DNA of 29,914 nucleotides from Clostridiales bacterium UBA7103 (GTDB lineage: Bacteria > Bacillota > Clostridia > Oscillospirales > Oscillospiraceae): positions 1 to 29,914 of the forward strand of contig DKYJ01000018.1 of assembly GCA_002493305.1 (NCBI GenBank). The letters run 5' to 3'. Every line of letters begins with the position of its first letter. Positions within the stretch are counted from its first letter, which is position 1. The translations under genes were made by a program, and so were the position numbers. The notes under the pieces are model-generated. The model made no database searches and had not been told where the DNA came from. It worked only from the letters and a program-made list of their open reading frames with translations. Of this stretch, positions 16,012 through 22,546 are shown piece after piece.

Positions 16012-16084
16012 TAATCTCCATTCTGCTGCATATTGGCAGCACAAATTGAAACGAAAACCTCCATGTGCGGCCGAATGGAGATTA
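16012..16084 (-). promoter_or_regulatory. Candidate RNA switch masking the ispA ribosome binding site
   Basis: On the - strand, twelve bases at 16084-16073 are perfectly complementary to 16023-16012, which contain the ispA GGAG. The same CTCCAT segment (16080-16075) can instead pair with a second ATGGAG at 16064-16059 in a 6-bp hairpin with a 10-base loop. The two pairings exclude each other, one hiding and one freeing the ribosome site. This is a reading of complementarity only, with no known riboswitch class matched. Confidence 0.4.
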
Positions 16085-16087
16085 TTT

Positions 16088-16129
16088 GGCATGTGCCGCG
16101 GTTGCCGCTTCAGCGGCGAGTGGCACGCC
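16088..16129. repeat. GC-rich imperfect palindrome upstream of ispA
   Basis: A 42-base palindrome has an inner stem GCCGC/GCGGC around TTCA and an outer GGC..GTGCC/GGCAC..GCC stem with internal mismatches. On the - strand no T-run follows, so it is a poor terminator. It could stabilise the upstream mRNA end or belong to a palindromic repeat family. Confidence 0.55.
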
Positions 16130-16157
16130 ATTTTAAATAAATAGTGTGATTTTTCAC
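16130..16157 (-). promoter_or_regulatory. Weak possible internal promoter for ispA-dxs
   Basis: On the - strand, GTGAAA (16157-16152, 4 of 6) and TAAAAT (16135-16130, 5 of 6) are 16 bases apart. The -35 overlaps the hairpin at the xseB stop. It would give ispA-dxs and the genes beyond a second start near 16123. Low confidence, since such matches occur by chance in AT-rich DNA. Confidence 0.22.
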
Positions 16158-16161
16158 ACTA
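16142..16161. repeat. Perfect 8-bp hairpin at the end of xseB
   Basis: TAGTGTGA and TCACACTA pair around a 4-base loop, overlapping the xseB stop codon. On the - strand it is followed by TTTATTTAAAA, so it could act as a weak terminator or pause site. The stem is AT-rich and short. Confidence 0.45.
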
Positions 16162-16392
16162 ATTCTCGTCCTCAAAGGGCAGCTCAACAGGCTGTCTGTC
16201 CTCACCCTTTTTAAGCTTCACGACCTTCTGCTCGGCCTCGTCAAGCATGGTGCTGCAATCTTTAAGCAGGCCGGAACCCTCCTCAAAAAGCTTAAGCGAC
16301 TCGCTCAGGGGCAGATCGCCCTTTTCCAGATGGCGCACTATCTCATCAAGCCTGCCAAGGGCCTCTTCAAAGCTCAGTTTCTTATCAGCCAT
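16159..16392 (-). CDS. xseB: Exodeoxyribonuclease VII small subunit
   Basis: A 77-residue helical protein that binds the large subunit XseA to form exonuclease VII, which degrades single-stranded DNA in both directions during repair. The family pattern is clear: SFEEALGRLDEIVRHLEKGDLPLSESLKLFEEG at about 6-38, then LLKDCSTMLDEAEQKV. Start ATG 16392 was chosen over ATG 16398, because GAGGGAG lies seven bases before it and too close to the other. The start overlaps the xseA stop (ATGGCTGA), so the two subunits are translationally coupled. It is the last gene before the ispA gap. Confidence 0.95.
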   Translation of the reverse strand: MADKKLSFEEALGRLDEIVRHLEKGDLPLSESLKLFEEGSGLLKDCSTMLDEAEQKVVKLKKGEDRQPVELPFEDEN

Positions 16393-17611
16393 TGTCATTC
16401 TCCCTCACATCTATGCTTTCAACGGTACAGCCCGCGTTTCCGTCAGCGAAGCGGACGCATAGCTTATCGCCTGTTTTAAGCTCGCCCACGCTTTTAACGC
16501 TGCTGCCGTCGGTCTTTATGGCGGCGGCATAGCCCCGGCTTAAAACGCGCAGAGGGCTCATGGCATCAAGAGCGGCGGCAGAACCGATAAAGGCCTGCTT
16601 TTTTGCGGCAAGCCCCCGCTCTGCGGCGGCTATGAGCCTGTCCCGGCGGCGGTCAAGCTCCATGCGGCGCTCATCTATATAGACCCCGGGATCTGTAAGC
16701 GTCCTCTTTTGGCTCAGAGCGTCCACTCGCTCACGCAAAAGCTTTATGCGCCGTGTCATGACCTGATCCATGCGCACTTCGTTGCTTCTCAGGATCTCCT
16801 CCATCTCACGCCAGTCCGGCACGGCTATCTCAGCCGCGTTGGAGGGCGTGGACGCCCGCCTGTCGGCCACATAGTCTGATATAGTCACATCGGGCTCATG
16901 GCCCACAGCGGATATGACCGGGATCTTCGATGCATATATCGCCCGGGCGACCCGCTCGTCATTAAATGCCCACAAGTCCTCAATGGAACCACCGCCGCGG
17001 CCTGTTATAATAACGTCCGCCACGTTGAATTCATTGGCATATCTTATTGCCCCGGCTATCTCCGCCGGAGCCTCCGTCCCCTGTACACGCACCGGCAGCA
17101 GCAGCACCCGGCTCATCGGCCAGCGGCGGCCAAGAATACGTATCATATCGTGCACCGCCGCTCCGGCGGAGGAGGTGACGATTGCGATGCGCTCAGGAAA
17201 GCGGGGCAGCGGCTTTTTATGGTCCACATCGAACAGGCCCTCAGCCTGGAGCTTTGCTTTAAGCTGCTCAAAAGCTACCTGCAGGTCCCCCGCGCCCTCC
17301 GGCATCAGCCCGGTGCAGTAGAGCTGATATGCCCCGTCTCTTGGAAAAACGGAAATGCGCCCGGAGGCTGTAACGCTCATGCCGTTTTCCGGGCGAAAGC
17401 GCAGCTTGTCCGCGCTGCTTCTGAACATCACGCAGCGCAAACTGCTCTCGCTGTCCTTCAGGGTGAAATAGTGGTGCCCCGAGGGATAGATCTTATAGTT
17501 TGAAAGCTCGCCCCGGACAGCGACTCTGCCCAGAATCGGCTCATCGTCGATAAGAGCCTTTATGATGCCGTTAAGCTCGCTGACGCTGAGGACATTCACA
17601 CCGGCGCTCAT
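16385..17611 (-). CDS. xseA: Exodeoxyribonuclease VII large subunit
   Basis: A 408-residue catalytic subunit of exonuclease VII. An N-terminal OB-fold (about 5-100: RVAVRGELSNYKIYPSGHHYF) binds single-stranded DNA. The nuclease domain has IVTSSAGAAVHDMI, ITGRGGGSIEDLWAFNDE, PVISAVGHEPDVTISDYVADRRASTPSNAAE, all highly conserved in XseA, followed by the helical region that wraps XseB. Length is normal, slightly shorter than in E. coli. The ATG overlaps the nusB stop (ATGA) and CGGAG is upstream. In Bacillus folD separates nusB and xseA, but it is missing here. Confidence 0.97.
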   Translation of the reverse strand: MSAGVNVLSVSELNGIIKALIDDEPILGRVAVRGELSNYKIYPSGHHYFTLKDSESSLRCVMFRSSADKLRFRPENGMSVTASGRISVFPRDGAYQLYCTGLMPEGAGDLQVAFEQLKAKLQAEGLFDVDHKKPLPRFPERIAIVTSSAGAAVHDMIRILGRRWPMSRVLLLPVRVQGTEAPAEIAGAIRYANEFNVADVIITGRGGGSIEDLWAFNDERVARAIYASKIPVISAVGHEPDVTISDYVADRRASTPSNAAEIAVPDWREMEEILRSNEVRMDQVMTRRIKLLRERVDALSQKRTLTDPGVYIDERRMELDRRRDRLIAAAERGLAAKKQAFIGSAAALDAMSPLRVLSRGYAAAIKTDGSSVKSVGELKTGDKLCVRFADGNAGCTVESIDVRENDNG

Positions 17612-18078
17612 TGCTCCGCGCTCTCCTCAGTGTATGCAGGCTCGCCCCGCATAAATCCGCCCAGGACGCCATTCACAAAAGAGACCGTATCAGCGTCATC
17701 ATAGTTCTTGTCCAGCTCTACGGCTTCGTTGATGGCGGCAGAATTGGGTATATCAGGCATGAATATGATCTCGCACAGGGCACAGCGCAGCACCGCAAGG
17801 GCCGTTTTGGAAATGCGCTCGACCCGCCAGCCGCTGGCATAGCGCTCAATAAAACCGTCTATCTCGCTGCGGTTTTCCGCCATGAGCGTGGTGAGGCGCG
17901 CTATATATTCCATCTGCTTTTTATCGGGCCGCTCCGAAAAAATGGAGTTTTCCTCCGCCAGGGTCGCGTAATGATCCTTCTGGAAAAACTCCTCCATAAT
18001 TTCCGCAGGCTCCCTGCCGCAGGCAGCGGCGGCAAAGCCAAGCTGAATGGCGATCTCTCTTGCCACAGTCCTTGTCAT
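17608..18078 (-). CDS. nusB: Transcription antitermination factor NusB
   Basis: A 156-residue all-helical protein that with NusE (ribosomal protein S10) binds boxA in ribosomal RNA leaders and allows complete rRNA transcription. It starts MTRTVAREIAIQLGFA and has the typical late features: GFIERYASGWRVERISKTALAVLRCALCEI near 96-125 and NSAAINEAVELDKNYDDADTVSFVNGVLG near 132-148. Slightly longer than the E. coli protein because of a central insertion. A GGAGAG site precedes the ATG. The asp23-nusB order is conserved in Firmicutes, and the gap to asp23 is 58 bases. Confidence 0.95.
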   Translation of the reverse strand: MTRTVAREIAIQLGFAAAACGREPAEIMEEFFQKDHYATLAEENSIFSERPDKKQMEYIARLTTLMAENRSEIDGFIERYASGWRVERISKTALAVLRCALCEIIFMPDIPNSAAINEAVELDKNYDDADTVSFVNGVLGGFMRGEPAYTEESAEQ

Positions 18079-18136
18079 ATTTCTCTCCGTTCAGCCCAGG
18101 TAAATGAATGATTCAGCATTTACCAAAGCGGGCGTT

Positions 18137-18499
18137 TTATTTTTCAAAAGCAATGCCCGACACATGGACATTGACCTCGGCCTGTTCCATGCCGGTGGTG
18201 GACAGCACGATGTTGTGCAGGCTCTCCTGCACAGTCTTTGCGACATTGACCACATTGCAGCCGTATTTTACTGTGATGATAACATCTATTATCATCTTTC
18301 CTTCCACGAACTGAACCTTAATGCCCCGGCCAGAGTTTTTAAAGCCGATAAGCTCCGCGAGTTCACCCCCGGCAGTCGCGGCAAGGCCGGCGACACCATC
18401 CACCTCAGACACGGCTGTTTTTACGATGCCGGTTATCACTTCTTCGGAAATATTGATGCTGCCGTTTTCTTCCCGGCAGGTAATATAAGTCTCACCCAT
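18137..18499 (-). CDS. Asp23/Gls24-family envelope protein (YqhY-like)
   Basis: A 120-residue protein of the Asp23/DUF322 family. Bacillus YqhY, the nearest positional counterpart, lies just before nusB and affects fatty acid synthesis control. Core pattern: GSINISEEVITGIVKTAVSEVDGVAGLA at about 13-40, then GIKVQFVEGKMIIDVIITVKYGCNVVNVAKTVQESLHN, a domain likely to self-assemble. The AGGAGGG ribosome site is excellent. It is the first gene of the long operon, preceded by an extended -10 promoter. Function in this organism is inferred from synteny only. Confidence 0.93.
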   Translation of the reverse strand: MGETYITCREENGSINISEEVITGIVKTAVSEVDGVAGLAATAGGELAELIGFKNSGRGIKVQFVEGKMIIDVIITVKYGCNVVNVAKTVQESLHNIVLSTTGMEQAEVNVHVSGIAFEK

Positions 18500-18527
18500 G
18501 GTATACCCTCCTAATAGTATTCAAGGT

Positions 18528-18556
18528 ATTGTACCACAGGAATGTGAAAAAATAAA
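18528..18556 (-). promoter_or_regulatory. Promoter of the asp23-nusB-...-tyrS operon (extended -10)
   Basis: On the - strand, TGGTACAAT (18536-18528) is an extended -10 with TG one base before TACAAT (5 of 6). The -35 candidate TTTATT (18556-18551) is weak, as usual for extended -10 promoters. Transcription would start near 18521, about 20 bases before asp23. The 130 bases upstream of it contain only this promoter and the previous gene's terminator. Confidence 0.55.
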
Positions 18557-18632
18557 GCACAATAAATAAAAAGCGGGGACAAATTTGCTTTTTTCCACCC
18601 ATTGGCGCAGCCTGCGGTTTTCCTGAGGACAT

Positions 18633-18662
18633 AAAAAGCGGCCTCACAAAGTGGGGCCGCTT
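18633..18662 (-). terminator. Rho-independent terminator of the small multidrug export gene
   Basis: A 12-bp stem with one G-U pair and a 3-base loop is read on the - strand as AAGCGGCCCCAC/GTGAGGCCGCTT, ending in TTTTTA. It lies 28 bases beyond the stop codon of the gene at 18690-19169. It separates that gene from the operon that begins at 18499. Confidence 0.85.
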
Positions 18663-18689
18663 AGACTTTAGAAAAGAAAACAATTCTGA

Positions 18690-19169
18690 TCAAACTATAT
18701 TGATAACACCAAAGGTCAGCGCAGTCATTATTCCCGCCGCAATGAGCACACCGAGGAATATACTTGGCACGGAATTTTTAAGCCGCATATCCAGCAGGGC
18801 CGCAACAAGGGAGCCTGTCCACGCACCGGTGCCGGGAAGCGGTATAGCCACAAGGATAATAAGTCCCAGCGGGCCATATTTTTTTACCGTCTCTCCCTTG
18901 AGGTGGGCCTTGGTCTCAAGCTTGGTGATGAACCCGTCAAAGGCTGACCAATGCCGTCTTATCCAAGCAAAGACCTGCTTTATAAAAACGATGATGAAGG
19001 GCACCGGAAGCATATTGCCCAGCACCGCAGCCGCCAGCGCCAAGGGATAATCCAGCCCCAGCGCTATGCCGTAAGGCAGACCCAAACGCAGCTCGACCAC
19101 TGGCGCCATTGATATGAAAAATGTACTTATAAATTTGCCAAGAGCTGTCCCGGTGAGCCATGAGATCAT
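18690..19169 (-). CDS. Small multi-drug export family membrane protein (COG2426 type)
   Basis: A 159-residue integral membrane protein with about four hydrophobic segments (8-25, 35-63, 95-120, 132-155). It matches the small multidrug export family: ISTFFISMAPVVELRLGLPYGIALG at about 14-38 and YGPLGLIILVAIPLPGTGAWTGSLVAALLDM at 95-125, which carry conserved Pro/Gly. The transport substrate is not known for most members. The ATG has GGGAG seven bases upstream. It stands alone with its own consensus promoter and terminator, so it is a one-gene unit that is probably independently regulated. It does not resemble the Wzm/Wzt exporter components. Confidence 0.88.
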   Translation of the reverse strand: MISWLTGTALGKFISTFFISMAPVVELRLGLPYGIALGLDYPLALAAAVLGNMLPVPFIIVFIKQVFAWIRRHWSAFDGFITKLETKAHLKGETVKKYGPLGLIILVAIPLPGTGAWTGSLVAALLDMRLKNSVPSIFLGVLIAAGIMTALTFGVINIV

Positions 19170-19204
19170 AAGCTGTCTCCCATCATTTTAATACAGACAG
19201 CGGT

Positions 19205-19233
19205 ATTATATCTCCCGCGAGAGTATATTTCAA
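19205..19233 (-). promoter_or_regulatory. Near-consensus sigma-A promoter with palindromic spacer
   Basis: On the - strand, TTGAAA (19233-19228, 5 of 6) and TATAAT (19210-19205, perfect) are 17 bases apart. The spacer holds a GC-rich near-palindrome, CTCTCGCGGGAG, which could be an operator. Transcription would start about 30 bases before the ATG at 19169. A second TATAAT sits at 19245-19240 without a good -35. Confidence 0.75.
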
Positions 19234-19265
19234 CAGGTATTATATTAAGAATTCTTACTTTTTTG

Positions 19266-19281
19266 TTGAGAAATCTCTCAA
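19266..19281. repeat. Hairpin at the end of the MBL-fold gene
   Basis: TTGAGA and TCTCAA pair around AATC, overlapping the stop codon of the gene at 19278-20252. On the - strand the following bases are an A-run rather than a T-run, so it is not a convincing terminator. Confidence 0.4.
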
Positions 19282-20252
19282 AGCACATAGTATTCCGCTG
19301 TGCCGCTGCCGGAAAAAGCCCGCCGGACACGTCCAAGCTTTTCCAAGTACACCAGATGCGAGAGCGCTTCACCGTAGGCATACCACTTTTGGTCAACAGG
19401 AAAATCATCCCAGCTCTTTGCGACGATCGACCAAGTCATATGCTGCGCTGTGCCGTATGCGCTGATACCCGGGTGGGCACGGACAATATTCTCCGCCTCC
19501 TTAAGCCTGTCCATATGGTGCTGATAGAGCTCATGAACGCGCCCGGAAAAATCCCCGCCTATCTGCCTGTGGCCGGGCAAAGCGATCTTCACCGGGATAT
19601 GCGCCACCTTTTCGAGGCTCTGCATATAATTTCCAAGACTGTCCATACCCTCGGGAGCAACATTTATATTTGGCGTGATATCAAAGAGCACATGATCACC
19701 GGTGAACATGAGCTGCTTATCCTCGTCATAAAGGCACATATGCCCGAGAGAATGCCCCGGGGTCATGACGCATCGGAGCTTATATCCGCCGTAACTTAGC
19801 ACTTCCCCGTCCCTCAGATCCGTAGCAGCAAAATCGTCCGATACCATCCACTCTTTCTTGCTGCGGTAACGCATGGCGTCCGTAACCTCTGTGGGAACTC
19901 CCTCCCGGCTCATACGGTCAAGATGAGCGCTGTCTGTGGCACGGAAGATATGCTTGTGGTCAACCTCCCCTATCAGCAGCTCATAGCCCTGTTCTTTAAG
20001 CCAGGAGGCGTTTCCCGTGTGGTCGGCGTGACCGTGTGTGAAGAACACATCGGTATTCCCCGGCGTAAGGCCAAAAGCCTCCATTCCCTTTTTCAAATCG
20101 CTGCGGCAGCGGGGGCAGTTAAAGCCCACATCTATCAGCAGATTTTTGCTGTCTCCGCCGCCCTTTATAACATAGCTGTTCAAGACCTTCAGGGGGTTAT
20201 GGGGCAGATTTATGGGGAAGGTATATATATTCTCTGCAACTTCTCTGATCAT
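19278..20252 (-). CDS. Metallo-beta-lactamase-fold hydrolase
   Basis: A 324-residue protein with a complete MBL fold: the metal-binding motif THGHADH at 72-78 (H73, H75, D77, H78), GHSLGHMCLY with the next histidine, FTGDHVL with the bridging aspartate, and a late LPGHRQ. Both zinc sites therefore appear intact. The C-terminal part (about 225-324) is a helical, winged-helix-like extension, as in LACTB2/CPSF-like relatives; members are thioester, lactone or nuclease hydrolases. Substrate is unknown. An excellent AAGGGAGC site precedes the ATG. It follows the GNAT-DegT gene with a 31-base gap, so it is probably the last gene of the polysaccharide transcript, but a functional link is not shown. 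Confidence 0.92.
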   Translation of the reverse strand: MIREVAENIYTFPINLPHNPLKVLNSYVIKGGGDSKNLLIDVGFNCPRCRSDLKKGMEAFGLTPGNTDVFFTHGHADHTGNASWLKEQGYELLIGEVDHKHIFRATDSAHLDRMSREGVPTEVTDAMRYRSKKEWMVSDDFAATDLRDGEVLSYGGYKLRCVMTPGHSLGHMCLYDEDKQLMFTGDHVLFDITPNINVAPEGMDSLGNYMQSLEKVAHIPVKIALPGHRQIGGDFSGRVHELYQHHMDRLKEAENIVRAHPGISAYGTAQHMTWSIVAKSWDDFPVDQKWYAYGEALSHLVYLEKLGRVRRAFSGSGTAEYYVL

Positions 20253-20283
20253 TTTGCTCCCTTAATTTTATGAAAAGCCTTTT

Positions 20284-21939
20284 TTATTTCACAAAGTCGT
20301 TGACAAGCCCCGCTATCATGCGCACATCGCTCTCGCTCAGATACATATGCAGCGGCATTGTAATGATGTGCTTTGTGACCTCATGCGCCACCGGGCAGGT
20401 TCCCTGAGCGTAGGTGTACATGGAGAACTCGGTATTATCCCTGTAATGTACTCCGCAATAGACGTCATGCTTTGCCAGCTCAGCCAGCAGCGCCTCACGA
20501 TCAGGCACCACGATCTCATAAATATGGTAAGCGCACTCGTCCTTGTACGGCGCACCGATGACGCGGATATTGGGGTTGCCTGCAAAAGCCTCGTCATAGA
20601 TGGCGCACAGCTTCCTGCGGTACGCGTTTTCCTCGTCCAGATAGGGCAGCTGCGCCAGCGCGATAGAGGCCATGATAGCGTTGCCATTGTATTTGTATCC
20701 CAGATAGTCAACGCCGTAGTTCCACTTATAGGTACCCTCGCTGCTGGTGCGGGAATAAGTGTCCTTATTTATGCCCATCCAGGAAACCATGCGGCACTCG
20801 GCGTCCAGAGCATCATCGGCAAAGCAGATCATGCCGCTGTCACCGGTGGGGAGGTTCTTAACGGCCTGATAGGAATAAACCGCGACATCCACGCCGTCCC
20901 ATGTTCCGGGGAAAACACCGTTGACGCGGGTTCCGGCCATATGCGCAGCGTCAAGTATCAGGCGCAGCCCGTGCTTTTTGCAGATCTCGATGATCTTATC
21001 CAGCTGGCCGACACGGCCGCCGTAGCCCACGAAGGCAACCGCACGTGTCCTTGCGTTGATTTTGCGCTCTACATCTGCCGGGTCAATGCACAGATACTCG
21101 TCCACATCCGCAAAGCAGGGCTTCATATTTTCATACATGATAGCATGGTTGGTGGAAACAAAGGTGATCGGTGAGGATATGATCTCATCGCCGTCCTGCC
21201 AGCCATAGCGCCTCTTCAGAATATTCACAGCCAAATGCAGACCGGAGGTGTTGGAATTCAGGTAGCAGGCATTCTTATGCCCGGTATATTCCTTCCACTT
21301 GGCCTCAAACTCTGCCGTCTTAAAGCCGGAACCTGTCCAACCCTTTTCCAGGCATTCCCGGATCTGGGCCAAGCACTCATCGACATGAAACTTAGGCTTC
21401 AATACTTGAATTGTTGACATTGCTAAACAGTCCTTTCTACTTAATTCCATTTGAATAAGTTTTCTGCCATTATTATCAGAAATCTCACCATATTGGCGAA
21501 ACCCCGAATGCAAATATGTATGAACCGCCGGAGCGTTATCGGCATAAACCTCCAGCACCACGCGCTGTATATCCAACATTGAAAATGCGATCCTGCACGC
21601 GCAGACAGTCGTGTCGGCTCCAAGGCCGCTCTCGTTTACAAGAGTCTTATCGATCAGAAGCCTGCCGAACTCTGCCTGACCTCCCGAGACATCAACATCA
21701 TAAATGCTCACCGCGCCGATCCATTTGCCCGTGCGGACATGAAAAACGGCAAACATATAATCATTTGGCTTTTTAAGATAGCTCTGAAACCATTTTTCCT
21801 GCGCCTCGGCGCTGATCTCACCGGAGTTTACAAAGCAATCGCGCCGTGCATTTCTTAAAACGCGCATCTGCTCTGCAGTTTCCGCCGTCAGGGGGCGCAG
21901 CTCCACACGGCGGTAGCGCATTGAATACCCGTGCTTCAC
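20284..21939 (-). CDS. GNAT acetyltransferase-DegT/DnrJ aminotransferase fusion
   Basis: A 551-residue two-domain protein. Residues 1-168 are a GNAT acetyltransferase (RimJ/PseH type): GRLLIDKTLVNESGLGADTT at 92-111 forms the acetyl-CoA loop, and RVVLEVYADNAPAVHTYLHSGF at 126-147 the typical GNAT end. Residues 174-551 are a DegT/DnrJ/EryC1 sugar aminotransferase, using PLP: TGSGFKTAEFE, SSPITFVSTNHAI, LILDAAHMAGTRV and the PLP lysine in YSYQAVKNLPTGDSGM. The likely job is 4- or 3-amino sugar formation and N-acetylation, as in PseC/PseH or FdtB/FdtC. Start GTG 21939 has GGAGG seven bases upstream. An internal ATG 21420 with AAAGGA ten bases upstream begins exactly at the second domain, so separate translation is possible. 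Confidence 0.88.
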   Translation of the reverse strand: MKHGYSMRYRRVELRPLTAETAEQMRVLRNARRDCFVNSGEISAEAQEKWFQSYLKKPNDYMFAVFHVRTGKWIGAVSIYDVDVSGGQAEFGRLLIDKTLVNESGLGADTTVCACRIAFSMLDIQRVVLEVYADNAPAVHTYLHSGFRQYGEISDNNGRKLIQMELSRKDCLAMSTIQVLKPKFHVDECLAQIRECLEKGWTGSGFKTAEFEAKWKEYTGHKNACYLNSNTSGLHLAVNILKRRYGWQDGDEIISSPITFVSTNHAIMYENMKPCFADVDEYLCIDPADVERKINARTRAVAFVGYGGRVGQLDKIIEICKKHGLRLILDAAHMAGTRVNGVFPGTWDGVDVAVYSYQAVKNLPTGDSGMICFADDALDAECRMVSWMGINKDTYSRTSSEGTYKWNYGVDYLGYKYNGNAIMASIALAQLPYLDEENAYRRKLCAIYDEAFAGNPNIRVIGAPYKDECAYHIYEIVVPDREALLAELAKHDVYCGVHYRDNTEFSMYTYAQGTCPVAHEVTKHIITMPLHMYLSESDVRMIAGLVNDFVK

Positions 21940-21941
21940 TT

Positions 21942-22505
21942 TCAGTCCTCCGTTTTCTGCTCCATGCCATAGTCAGGCGCCTTTTGCAGGGACATCAGAA
22001 ACTTTGTTCCCCACCAGATCACAAGCATGGCAACGATCCGCGAAAGGGAAAGCTCCACCGTAGAATTGCTGAACACAAAACTGATGTCCTCAAGCTCAAC
22101 GCCGACATTCTCTCCGAGGTTCACACAGACCGCAGAGATATTTCGCTCCAGCTGAAAGCTGTCGTCACCTGTCATATTTGATGTGACCAGCAAATTTTCC
22201 GCAGAAAAGTACTCCCCTCCTTTGGCGAGGAAAAGCTTATAACTGCCCGGTTGGGGCTGAGCGGTCATATGAACCGTGAGCGTATCCGCATTGACGGAGA
22301 TGTTTTCAATATAGATCGACGCGTCCGTCTGGCTCAATCTCCCGTTATTGGATTCTTCCCAATTGACGAAGGTCAACTCATCGGCCGTAAATTCAACCGG
22401 TTCTTCGTTTTTTATCATGCTGAGCAGGGGCGCAAAGTTGAAAACAAGCACCTCGATCAAGACCGAGATCAGAATCGGCAGCACTATTTTTTTGAAAATT
22501 TTCAA
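21942..22505 (-). CDS. Small two-helix membrane protein of unknown function
   Basis: A 187-residue protein without a recognised family. A hydrophobic N-terminal segment (7-29) is followed by a mainly beta-strand-like, probably extracytoplasmic domain (35-150), then a second hydrophobic segment near 155-172 and an acidic tail. The topology is two membrane helices with one outside domain. It begins with TTG 22505, with GGGAAGGG in front. It lies between the multi-domain glycosyltransferase (41 bases) and the GNAT-DegT gene (2 bases), so it probably belongs to the polysaccharide unit. It may be the remaining N-terminal piece of a larger membrane protein of the YfhO or GT39 kind, but the second helix closely before its stop argues for a complete small gene. 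Confidence 0.6.
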   Translation of the reverse strand: MKIFKKIVLPILISVLIEVLVFNFAPLLSMIKNEEPVEFTADELTFVNWEESNNGRLSQTDASIYIENISVNADTLTVHMTAQPQPGSYKLFLAKGGEYFSAENLLVTSNMTGDDSFQLERNISAVCVNLGENVGVELEDISFVFSNSTVELSLSRIVAMLVIWWGTKFLMSLQKAPDYGMEQKTED

Positions 22506-22546
22506 TAATTTTCCCTTCCCACTTTAATCCTTTTTGATCCCTCAGC

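Noticed and set aside
18498..18530. Half-site TGAATA near the asp23 promoter as an ARG box
   Set aside because: Only one half is present. A functional ArgR site needs a full inverted pair of this type, which I do not see.
18492..18683. Open frame of 63 residues between asp23 and the small exporter gene
   Set aside because: It contains the terminator hairpin and the operon promoter, has no ribosome site, and shows no conserved motif.
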